From: an uncultured Pelagibacteraceae bacterium
GTDB taxonomy: Bacteria > Pseudomonadota > Alphaproteobacteria > Pelagibacterales > Pelagibacteraceae
Assembly: GCA_902526085.1 (NCBI GenBank)
Contig: CABZJN010000001.1
Span: 56,954 to 120,953, forward strand
Length of the DNA: 64,000 nt
Direction of reading: 5' to 3'
Under the pieces are notes generated by a model that saw only the letters and a program-made list of their open reading frames with translations, was not told the DNA's origin and made no database searches. Shown one piece after another: positions 20,782 through 28,880 of the stretch (its first letter is position 1; each line of letters begins with the position of its first letter). The position numbers and the translations under genes were made by a program.

Positions 20782-21642
20782 TTATCCTTTATTAATTTTA
20801 TCAGCTATGAGTATTTTTCTTTTCATTTCTCTAAGAACAGGTTTTTCAATTAGCTTACCATCTATAACTACTAAACCTGTATTTGAGTTATTAAACTCCT
20901 CTAAAATTTTTTTTGCCTTAGTAATTTCGTCTTTTGGAGGTGTAAATACTTCATTTAAAATTCGAATCTGTTTAGGATGAATAGAGCCTTTTCCAGTAAA
21001 CCCTAGATTTCTTACTTGTTCAGCCTCTTTTCTCATTCCATCCATGTTTTCTAAGTCTAAATAAGGCACATCTATAACGTCTACACCGACGCTTGCTCCC
21101 GCATGAACCAACTTTGATCTTGCGTGAACTAGATTTTCCCATTTATTTTCAACTCTAAGCTCTGCAGCCATATCAACACCACCAAAGTATAAAGCTACTA
21201 TTCTCTTGCTAGCGTGAGCAATATTATAAATATTTTCTAAAGCTTCATTTGTTTCCATAATAACATGAAGATCGGTATCTAAATTACAGTCTGTTAGTAG
21301 ATCGTCTATAAATGTTATTTCATCTGGTGTTTTAACTTTTGGCAACATAATAGCCTTTAGATTTACTTTACTTGAGATAAAAGCTTCTAGATCTAAAAGA
21401 CCAAATTTAGTCCTTTGATTATTAAACCTTACAACCAGTTCTACATCATTTTTAACTTCGAGCGTTTTAAGGGCTTCTATAGTATTTTTTCGTGCTTGAT
21501 CCTTGTCGTTTATTGCTATCCCATCCTCTAATTCAATACAAACCATGTCAGCCCCTGATGCTATTGCTTTTGGAAACATTTCAGGGTGAAGCCCTGGTGT
21601 AAATATAAAACTTCTTCTTACTTTTAATTTATCTAAGTCCAT
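20782..21642 (-). CDS. HpcH/HpaI aldolase / CitE-like (citryl/malyl-CoA lyase) family
   Basis: RRSFIFTPG, GADMVCIELEDGI, VVRFNN, IMLPKVKTPDEI, GFTGKGSIHPKQI. Confidence 0.85.
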   Translation of the reverse strand: MDLDKLKVRRSFIFTPGLHPEMFPKAIASGADMVCIELEDGIAINDKDQARKNTIEALKTLEVKNDVELVVRFNNQRTKFGLLDLEAFISSKVNLKAIMLPKVKTPDEITFIDDLLTDCNLDTDLHVIMETNEALENIYNIAHASKRIVALYFGGVDMAAELRVENKWENLVHARSKLVHAGASVGVDVIDVPYLDLENMDGMRKEAEQVRNLGFTGKGSIHPKQIRILNEVFTPPKDEITKAKKILEEFNNSNTGLVVIDGKLIEKPVLREMKRKILIADKINKG

Positions 21643-21643
21643 C

Positions 21644-22369
21644 TTAATTTTTATAATCTGGCTCTTCTTTATCTAAAATGATCCTAATTTGAGATAAAAA
21701 TAAATTTGCGAAATCTGTGGGAAAATTTTCATGCTCCTCTGCAGTTTTTTCTGCAATTTCATGGCTTACTACATTAAGTTTCTGGTTTGTTGATAAAGCT
21801 GTAAGATACGTCTCTGCTGCTCTCTCAAAATAATAAAGAGAGTTAAAACCTTCAGCCACAGTTCTTCCTGTGGTTAGAATTCCATGATTTGCAAGCAACA
21901 TGTGTTGTTTGTTTCCTAAAGCATTTGCCATTTTTATTGATTCTTCCTCCAATCCTAGACCTCCAAATTCTTTAAATGCAGATACTCTATTGTAAAACAT
22001 CATTGTATTTTGATCGATTGGTTTCATAACAGGATCCTTAAGAGTGGAGAGGGCAGTTGCATACTTTGAATGAACATGAAAGATACATCTTGCGTGAGGT
22101 GCTTTTTCATGAATTGCACTGTGTATATATAGAGCAGTTGGATCAATTATGTCTGGTTTATTTTTCAGTTCTTCTTTATTCTCATTAGTAACTAAGATTA
22201 AATCGCTAGCCTTCATATTACTAAAGTGAATGCCTGCTTTATTTACGTAAAAATCAGATGAGTCGGGAACGCATGCACTAAAATGGTTTGCAACACCCTC
22301 GTGCATATTTAGTCTTGCTGTCCATCTAAAAGTTGCAGCTAATTCTTTCTGTAATTCTGATATTTCCAT
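21644..22369 (-). CDS. Class II aldolase/adducin family protein
   Basis: GVANHFSAC, FHVHSKYATALS, MLLANHGILTTGRTVAEGFNSLYYFERAAETYL. Confidence 0.85.
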   Translation of the reverse strand: MEISELQKELAATFRWTARLNMHEGVANHFSACVPDSSDFYVNKAGIHFSNMKASDLILVTNENKEELKNKPDIIDPTALYIHSAIHEKAPHARCIFHVHSKYATALSTLKDPVMKPIDQNTMMFYNRVSAFKEFGGLGLEEESIKMANALGNKQHMLLANHGILTTGRTVAEGFNSLYYFERAAETYLTALSTNQKLNVVSHEIAEKTAEEHENFPTDFANLFLSQIRIILDKEEPDYKN

Positions 22370-22376
22370 TTGTATG

Positions 22377-22386
22377 ATTTTAAAAT
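22377..22386. promoter_or_regulatory. AT palindrome in a 35-nt divergent promoter gap (candidate shared promoter/operator)
   Basis: ATTTTAAAAT palindrome in the only spacer between divergent start codons at 22369 (-) and 22405 (+). Confidence 0.3.
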
Positions 22387-22404
22387 ATAGTTGAAAAATA
22401 AATT

Positions 22405-23292
22405 ATGAACAATAACGTTTTTATCTCATGTGCAGTTACAGGGTCTGGAGATACTGCAAGCAAACATCCTGATTTACCAAAAACTCCTGAGCAAATAGCT
22501 AAATCTGCAATAGAAGCAGCAAAGGCAGGAGCTGCAATTGCTCATATTCATGTAAGAGAAGAGGACGGAACACCAAGTAGAAGACTAGAATTATATAAAG
22601 AAGTAGTAGATAGAATTAGATCAAGTGAAACAGATGTAATTTTAAATTTAACAACTGGAATGGGTGGAGATTTAGACATAGGCCAAGGCAAAAATCCTTT
22701 AGAATTTGGTCCAATGACTGATATGGCGAATGTAATGGAGAGAATAGCTAATGCAGAACAATTTTTACCCGAAATTTGTACTTTAGATGCCGGTACATTA
22801 AATTTTGGAGATAGTTCAGTAATTACAGTTAATACACCAAATGATTTAAGAAAGGCTGCAAAAAAATTACAAGAGATTAAAGTTAAACCAGAAATAGAGG
22901 CATTTGATTTAGGAAATATGTGGTTTGGATCTCAATTGTATAAAGAAGGTTTACTTGATGATCCACCAATGTTCCAAATGTGTTTAGGTATTCCTTGGGG
23001 GGCTCCTGCTACTCCTTTAGCAATGCAAGCAATGAAAGATATAATGCCACAACAAGGAGTATGGTCTGGCTTTGCTATATCAAAAAATGAAATGCCTTTT
23101 GTAGCACAGACAGTTGTTATGGGTGGAAACCCGAGAGTTGGTTTAGAAGATAATTTATATATATCAAAAGGTAAACTTGCAACCAATGCTCAGTTAGTTG
23201 AAAAAGCGATTAGAATTGTAAATGATCTTGGAGCATCGATAATGACTGCAGAAGAAACAAGGAAAAAATTAAAGCTTGTAAAACACAAGTAA
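22405..23292 (+). CDS. cdhC: BKACE family (3-keto-5-aminohexanoate cleavage) enzyme, likely dehydrocarnitine cleavage enzyme (CdhC-type)
   Basis: ISCAVTGSGDTASKHPDLPKTPEQIAKSAIEAAKAGAAIAHIHVREEDGTPSR; LNLTTGMGG; GGNPRVGLEDNLYISKGKLATNAQLVEKA; directly followed by a CdhA-like gene. Confidence 0.85.
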   Translation: MNNNVFISCAVTGSGDTASKHPDLPKTPEQIAKSAIEAAKAGAAIAHIHVREEDGTPSRRLELYKEVVDRIRSSETDVILNLTTGMGGDLDIGQGKNPLEFGPMTDMANVMERIANAEQFLPEICTLDAGTLNFGDSSVITVNTPNDLRKAAKKLQEIKVKPEIEAFDLGNMWFGSQLYKEGLLDDPPMFQMCLGIPWGAPATPLAMQAMKDIMPQQGVWSGFAISKNEMPFVAQTVVMGGNPRVGLEDNLYISKGKLATNAQLVEKAIRIVNDLGASIMTAEETRKKLKLVKHK

Positions 23293-24236
23293 TGTCCAAA
23301 ATTAAAAAAGTGGCAGTAATTGGCACAGGAGTAATTGGAGTAGGGTGGACAATAAGACTCTTGGCTCACAACATAAAAGTTTTAGCCTACGATAAAAATT
23401 TAATTCAAAGAAATAACTTAATCCAAGAAATCAAAAGAGCTATACCTTATGTAAAAAAACTATTTAATAAAAAAAAAATTAACTTAAATAATCTAAAATT
23501 TTTTTCTTCTTTAGAGAGTGCAGTTAAAGATGCAGATCTAATCCAAGAATGTGCACCTGAAAACTATAAACTTAAAACTCAATTAATAAGTCAAATTTCA
23601 AATGATTGTAAATCTGAAGTTTTGATATCGTCAAGCTCATCAGGATTATTACCCTCAAGGATTTTTTCAAAATGTAAAAATAATAAAAGAGGTATCATTG
23701 CTCATCCATTTAATCCTGTTTATTTACTACCTTTAGTTGAAATAGTTCCAGGAAAAAAAACAAGTTCTAAATCATTAAAGGAGGCAAATAAATTTTATAA
23801 ATCGATCTCAATGAACCCAATTATACTTAAAAAGGAACTGCCAGGATATCTATCTGATAGACTACAGGAAGCTTTATGGAGAGAAGCACTTCATATTATA
23901 AATGAAGGGTATGCCTCAACAGAGGACTTAGATAGAGCTATTGAGGACGGTCCAGGCTTAAGATACTCATTAATGGGAACATTTTTAACTTTTCATTTAG
24001 CAGGAGGAAAAGCTGGAATGAAACATATGCTTGAACAATTTGGGCCCGCATTAAAACTCCCATGGACTAAGCTTAAAGCACCAAAATTATCAAAAAAACT
24101 CTCAGAAAGATTGATATCTGGTACAAAAAGGCAAGCAAAAGGGAAGTCAATCAAACAATTATCAAATATAAGAGATGAGTACTTAGTCAACTTACAAAAC
24201 CTTAGAAAAAAATATGAAAATAAAATTAGAAAATAG
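23292..24236 (+). CDS. cdhA: L-carnitine 3-dehydrogenase (CdhA-type; 3-hydroxyacyl-CoA dehydrogenase superfamily)
   Basis: VAVIGTGVIGVGWTIRLLAH, HPFNPVYLLPLVEIVPG, DRLQEALWREALHIINEGYASTEDLDRAIEDGPGLRYSLMGTFLTFHLAGG..MKHMLEQFGPALKLPWTKL. Confidence 0.85.
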   Translation: MSKIKKVAVIGTGVIGVGWTIRLLAHNIKVLAYDKNLIQRNNLIQEIKRAIPYVKKLFNKKKINLNNLKFFSSLESAVKDADLIQECAPENYKLKTQLISQISNDCKSEVLISSSSSGLLPSRIFSKCKNNKRGIIAHPFNPVYLLPLVEIVPGKKTSSKSLKEANKFYKSISMNPIILKKELPGYLSDRLQEALWREALHIINEGYASTEDLDRAIEDGPGLRYSLMGTFLTFHLAGGKAGMKHMLEQFGPALKLPWTKLKAPKLSKKLSERLISGTKRQAKGKSIKQLSNIRDEYLVNLQNLRKKYENKIRK

Positions 24237-24272
24237 ATATCTAAAGAAAACTTAAAGTGGTAATTTAGTTAT

Positions 24273-25307
24273 ATGGATTTTAATCATTTTTTAACAAGTT
24301 ATCTGCCAGACACAAGCATTGGTTCAAGTCAGCATTTTAAAAATATGCTTGAGGAATGTGAAACAGCTGAAAAACTTGGTTATGCAACTGTATCAATACC
24401 AGAGCATCATTTAATAAATTTACTAATGATGCCATCACCATTGCAGATGGCTGTAAAAATTGCATCTGTTACAAAAAATATTAAAATAACAACAGGTATA
24501 GTTGTTTTGCCTCTACACGATATGAGAACATATGCTGGTGAAGTAGCCACTGCTGACATTTTAACTGATGGAAGATTAATATTAGGTGTAGGAAGAGGAG
24601 CATTTCCATTGGAAATGAAAAGACTGGGCACACCAATAGAACAATCTAAAGAAAAATTTGTAGAGTCTCTTGAGGTACTACAATTATTGTTAAAAAGTAA
24701 AGAAGTTTCGTATAAAGGAAAATACTATGACTTTGAACCATTAACTATAATGCCTCGACCAATAAGCAATCCAATACCAATGATGATTGCTGCAATGAAT
24801 TTAGAAAGTATAAAAGATGCAGCTTCAAGAGGATTTCACGTTCAATCAACGGTATTATCAGGAACAAAAGATCTTTTGTTAAGTAGAGTTAATGCATTTA
24901 AAGAAGGTTGCATTCAACTAGGTGAAAAAGGTAAATTACTTAAACTTTCCATGCAAAGAATGGCTTATCTAGCAAAAGATGAAAATGAAGCTAAAGAGAA
25001 AACTAAACTTGCTTATGAATATTACAAAAGATTTGACAATATGTTTACAGGACCAGGAAAAGTAAAAGAAGGGAATATAGAAGCTTTACCGAGAAAACAA
25101 AGTTTAGAAGAATTAAAAGAAAATCTTTTAATTTGTCCTTTAAATGAAATGATCGACAAACTTAGCGTTTATGCTGAAGCCGGAGTTGATGAGGTAATTC
25201 TTAGTTCAAGTTTTGGACAATCTCAAGAAGACCTAATAGAGTCAATGTATAGAATTGGTGAAAACGTAATCCCATATTTCAAAAAACCTAATATACAAGT
25301 AGCTTAA
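24273..25307 (+). CDS. LLM-class (luciferase-like) flavin-dependent oxidoreductase
   Basis: SIPEHHLINLLMMPSPLQMAVKIASVTKNIKITTGIVVLPLHDMRTYAGEVATADILTDGRLILGVGRG. Confidence 0.86.
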   Translation: MDFNHFLTSYLPDTSIGSSQHFKNMLEECETAEKLGYATVSIPEHHLINLLMMPSPLQMAVKIASVTKNIKITTGIVVLPLHDMRTYAGEVATADILTDGRLILGVGRGAFPLEMKRLGTPIEQSKEKFVESLEVLQLLLKSKEVSYKGKYYDFEPLTIMPRPISNPIPMMIAAMNLESIKDAASRGFHVQSTVLSGTKDLLLSRVNAFKEGCIQLGEKGKLLKLSMQRMAYLAKDENEAKEKTKLAYEYYKRFDNMFTGPGKVKEGNIEALPRKQSLEELKENLLICPLNEMIDKLSVYAEAGVDEVILSSSFGQSQEDLIESMYRIGENVIPYFKKPNIQVA

Positions 25308-25313
25308 ATATCT

Positions 25314-26084
25314 ATGAGCATCATAGATTGTAATTATTCAGTCACAGGATCAGGACCTGCAATATTTTTAACTCATGGAGTTGGAGGTGCAGAAGATGCA
25401 TGGAGATTTATAACTCCAAAACTTAAGAGAATGTTTACAGTTGTAACATATGATTTAAGGGGTCATGGAAACTCACCTGTAGACAATAAAGATTTTAATT
25501 TAGATGATCTTGTATTTGATCTTGAAAGAGTAAGAGAAAAGACAAACATCCAAAAAGCCCATTTTATGGGACATTCTTTAGGGGGCATGATTGCCCCTGC
25601 TTATGCTAAAAAGTTTCCAGAAAGAGTTTTGTCAGTTGGCTTATTATCAACAGTTGCAGGAAGATCTGATGAAGATAAACAAAAAGTGTGGAGTGTCATT
25701 TCAGATCTAAAAAATAAGGGAGTTGAGCAAACACTAAAAAATCTGACTAACAGATGGTTCACAGATAATTTCATTGAAAAAAATCCAGATCTTGTATCTA
25801 GAAGATTAAAACAGGTAATAGATACTGATAAAGAAGTGTTTATTAATGTTTTTAAAATTTATGCAGAAACTGAGATGATCTCCTGGTTAAAAGATATAAA
25901 GAAACCTTGCCTATTTATGACAGGTGAAAACGATGGTGGATGCACTCCATCTCATAATAAAAAAATGTCAAACGAAGTAAAAGATTCTAAATTAGTTATT
26001 ATACCAGAGGTAAAACACTCTTTTTTGATAGAGGCTCCTGAGCAAATTTCAAATAATTTAATAGAATTTATTGAAAATATTTAA
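25314..26084 (+). CDS. Alpha/beta hydrolase
   Basis: AIFLTHGVGGAEDAWRF, YDLRGHGNSP, MGHSLGGMIAP, C-terminal VKHSFLIEAPEQ. Confidence 0.85.
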   Translation: MSIIDCNYSVTGSGPAIFLTHGVGGAEDAWRFITPKLKRMFTVVTYDLRGHGNSPVDNKDFNLDDLVFDLERVREKTNIQKAHFMGHSLGGMIAPAYAKKFPERVLSVGLLSTVAGRSDEDKQKVWSVISDLKNKGVEQTLKNLTNRWFTDNFIEKNPDLVSRRLKQVIDTDKEVFINVFKIYAETEMISWLKDIKKPCLFMTGENDGGCTPSHNKKMSNEVKDSKLVIIPEVKHSFLIEAPEQISNNLIEFIENI

Positions 26085-26088
26085 AGCT

Positions 26089-26874
26089 CTAATGCATTCT
26101 TAAAGTGTTCCCATCAACACCAACTACTTGACCAGAAATTCTAGAAGACTCGTCAGAAATTAAATAGCAACACATTTTACCAATATCTTTTTCGTAAACC
26201 CAAGTATTAAGAGAAGTCATAGAAACGAATTCACTCTCCACAGCTTTTTTTGAAATTTTTAAAAATTTAGCTTTATCTCTAATAACTCTCCCCATCCTGT
26301 CTCCTTTTACAGTCCCTGGACAAATTGCATTTACTCTAATTTTAAACTTTCCTAATTCCATTGCTAAAGTTTTAGTCATTCCAACTACTGCCCATTTACT
26401 GGCTGAGTAGGGAGATCTTAATGGAAACCCAAATATACCTGCTGTAGACGACAGATTGACTACTGATCCACCCTTATTCTTTTTTAACATTGGGATTGCT
26501 AATTTTGAAAAAATAAAATGACTAATTACATTTATCTTTAAAGTTTGTTCCCAATCTTTTGTTTTAAGTTTATCCATAGTTCCTGTTGGACCTGCAACTC
26601 CAACATTATTAATTAGTGCATCAATCTTTTGTGTTTTTTTTTTAATTTCTTTAAAAAAATTTATTACATCGTTTTCATTTGAGGCATCGCAATGAAAAGA
26701 AAACAACCTTTTATTATTCAAAGGATTTTTTTTTAATTTATTTATAGATTTTTTATCGACATCACAAACGAATACCTTCGCACCTTTTTCAAGACACTCC
26801 TTTGCTGTTGCCCATCCAATTCCTGATGCCCCAGCTGATATAATAATTTTTTTGTTTTTGAAATTGTATGACAT
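26089..26874 (-). CDS. Short-chain dehydrogenase/reductase (SDR)
   Basis: KIIISAGASGIGWATAKECLEKGAKVFVCDVD, NNVGVAGP, YSASKWAVVGMTK, NAICPGTVKGDRM. Confidence 0.88.
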   Translation of the reverse strand: MSYNFKNKKIIISAGASGIGWATAKECLEKGAKVFVCDVDKKSINKLKKNPLNNKRLFSFHCDASNENDVINFFKEIKKKTQKIDALINNVGVAGPTGTMDKLKTKDWEQTLKINVISHFIFSKLAIPMLKKNKGGSVVNLSSTAGIFGFPLRSPYSASKWAVVGMTKTLAMELGKFKIRVNAICPGTVKGDRMGRVIRDKAKFLKISKKAVESEFVSMTSLNTWVYEKDIGKMCCYLISDESSRISGQVVGVDGNTLRMH

Positions 26875-27725
26875 TAATCTGTTAATCCATCGGATCTAAC
26901 TTTATTTCTTTCTAAATGTATGGGCAATACTTTTCCGTAAATTGCTTTTGAGTGTTCAGGTGTGTTTACTCTCCATGGATCCAATACATAGGCAGGTATA
27001 CACATAAATCGCGATGTTTTTCCTATAACTTTAGTTACTCTATGCATAGTAAATCTACCTTTAAATATTTGTAAATCACCAGGTTCTAGCTCAAGTCTTT
27101 TTACTCTTGATCGATCTCCATAAAGTACTTTCTTTACATCATCAAATTTCTCGTTTCCTGGTTCTCTTATGTTTGGACAATATTCAAATATTCCTCCTTC
27201 TTCTGGTTTTTGAATCATTAGACTTAAAGTAAATTCACAACTATCAAAATGCCAAGGTAATATTCCATCAGGTTCCATAACGTTATATGCATGACAGGCT
27301 AAAGGATCAGCCCATCTGTATATAGGTGCAATCCCTAAGCAAGCAGATACAAATTTTAATAATTCCTCAGTTTCATAAAGAAATTTCATCTCAGAATTTT
27401 TTGCAAAACAATCTGAGTTTAAGTATCCATTAAATCTATCCATAAATATTCTTTTTGGGTGATCTTTAGGAAGAGTAGGATCGTCTTTTGCATAAAGGTA
27501 TGCGTTTATACTTTCTTTAGACATATAAACTTCATTAAGCTGTTGCTCTAATTCTTTTTTCATTACATTTAAAGAATTTAGTAAAATAAAATTAGGAATT
27601 ACCGAACAACTATCGCTATCTAATTCAGTTTTACATTTTTTAATTATTTTCTTGATCTTTGGTGATTGTAAATCATGAATTGGGTATTTAACTAAATCAA
27701 CTATGTTACTTAAACTTTTTTTCAT
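26874..27725 (-). CDS. 2OG-Fe(II) oxygenase, HalD/ArpA-like family
   Basis: ILPWHFDSCEFTLSLMIQKPEEGGIFEYCPNIR (HxD), ELEPGDLQIFKGRFTMHRVTKVIGKTSRF (distal His and Arg). Confidence 0.75.
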   Translation of the reverse strand: MKKSLSNIVDLVKYPIHDLQSPKIKKIIKKCKTELDSDSCSVIPNFILLNSLNVMKKELEQQLNEVYMSKESINAYLYAKDDPTLPKDHPKRIFMDRFNGYLNSDCFAKNSEMKFLYETEELLKFVSACLGIAPIYRWADPLACHAYNVMEPDGILPWHFDSCEFTLSLMIQKPEEGGIFEYCPNIREPGNEKFDDVKKVLYGDRSRVKRLELEPGDLQIFKGRFTMHRVTKVIGKTSRFMCIPAYVLDPWRVNTPEHSKAIYGKVLPIHLERNKVRSDGLTD

Positions 27726-27740
27726 AACTATTTAATCTAA

Positions 27741-28766
27741 TTATGAGTTTGAAAGTGATTCTTGCAATTCTTTGTTAGATATATAGCCTTTAGCATTTCC
27801 TTGTTTATCAACTACTTCACAATTAGAGTTACTACAAACAACTTGAGGTAGAAATTCCTCTATAAATTGGTCTTCTTCAACTTTTATCAAGTTTGATTTG
27901 TCAATATCATCTGATTGATTTACTGGTTTCATTATAATTTTTGCTTTTATAACCTTTGTTCTATTTACGTCTTTAACAAAAGCCTCAACATACTCATCAG
28001 CAGGGTTCATTATGATTTCTACAGGTGTTCCTACCTGTACAAGTTTTCCTGCATTTAAAATTCCGATATGATCTCCTAACCTTAATGACTCATCAAGATC
28101 ATGAGTAATAAATACTATTGTCTTTTTTAATTCTGATTGGAGGTCTATAAGTTGTTTCTGCATATCACTTCTAATTAAAGGATCTAAAGCAGAAAAAGCT
28201 TCATCCATTAACATTATGTCTGTGTCAGTAGCCAAGGCTCTTGCAAGACCTACTCGCTGTTGCATACCTCCAGAAAGTTGTGCGGGATATTGATTTTCAA
28301 ATCCAGTCAATCCGACAGACTCGATTTTTTCCATAGCAACAGAATTTCTTTTTTCAATCTCCATACCTTGCATCTCCAGTCCGTAACCAACATTTTGTAA
28401 AACTGTTTTGTGCGGGAATAGCCCAAATCGTTGAAATACCATACTCATTTTCTGTCTTCGAAATTCAATTAATTGTTCTTTGTTTAAAGTGGTAACATCT
28501 TTGCCTTCTACTAAAATTTCTCCAGAGGTTGGGTCTATTAATCTATTTAAATGTCTAATTAGCGTTGATTTTCCTGATCCAGACAAACCCATACAAACAA
28601 ATGTTTCTCCTTCCTCAATTTTTAAAGAAACATTATCTAATCCGACTGTATGTCCAGTTTTTTCTAGAACATCTTCTTTTGAAGCTCCCTCTTGCACCAT
28701 TTTAAGTACGCTGTCAGGTTTTGGACCAAAAATTTTGTATACGTTATTGATTTCGATTTTAGACAT
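27741..28766 (-). CDS. Glycine betaine/proline-type ABC transporter ATP-binding protein (ProV/OpuAA-like)
   Basis: VLEKTGHTVGLDNVSLKIEEGETFVCMGLSGSGKSTLIRHLNRLIDPTSGEI; LSGGMQQRVGLARALATD; FITHDLDESLRLGDHI; degenerate CBS-like C-terminus. Confidence 0.9.
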   Translation of the reverse strand: MSKIEINNVYKIFGPKPDSVLKMVQEGASKEDVLEKTGHTVGLDNVSLKIEEGETFVCMGLSGSGKSTLIRHLNRLIDPTSGEILVEGKDVTTLNKEQLIEFRRQKMSMVFQRFGLFPHKTVLQNVGYGLEMQGMEIEKRNSVAMEKIESVGLTGFENQYPAQLSGGMQQRVGLARALATDTDIMLMDEAFSALDPLIRSDMQKQLIDLQSELKKTIVFITHDLDESLRLGDHIGILNAGKLVQVGTPVEIIMNPADEYVEAFVKDVNRTKVIKAKIIMKPVNQSDDIDKSNLIKVEEDQFIEEFLPQVVCSNSNCEVVDKQGNAKGYISNKELQESLSNS

Positions 28767-28827
28767 TTATTTAAAGTTTAGTTCTTTTAGTGCATCAAAG
28801 CAAATCAACAATAAAGTAACTTTATAG

Positions 28828-28848
28828 AATTCAACTATTAATTGAATT
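28828..28848. promoter_or_regulatory. Inverted repeat in divergent ATPase/BBOX intergenic region (candidate operator)
   Basis: AATTCAA-(ctattaa)-TTGAATT, 7-bp perfect arms, 33 nt upstream of the BBOX-like start. Confidence 0.35.
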
Positions 28849-28880
28849 GAAATTTTTTTCATTTTATATAATTATTTATT

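Noticed and set aside
28480-28827. Plus-strand 115-aa ORF opposite the ProV-like ATPase
   Set aside because: Mirror of conserved ATPase codons (Walker A region read antisense); no independent support
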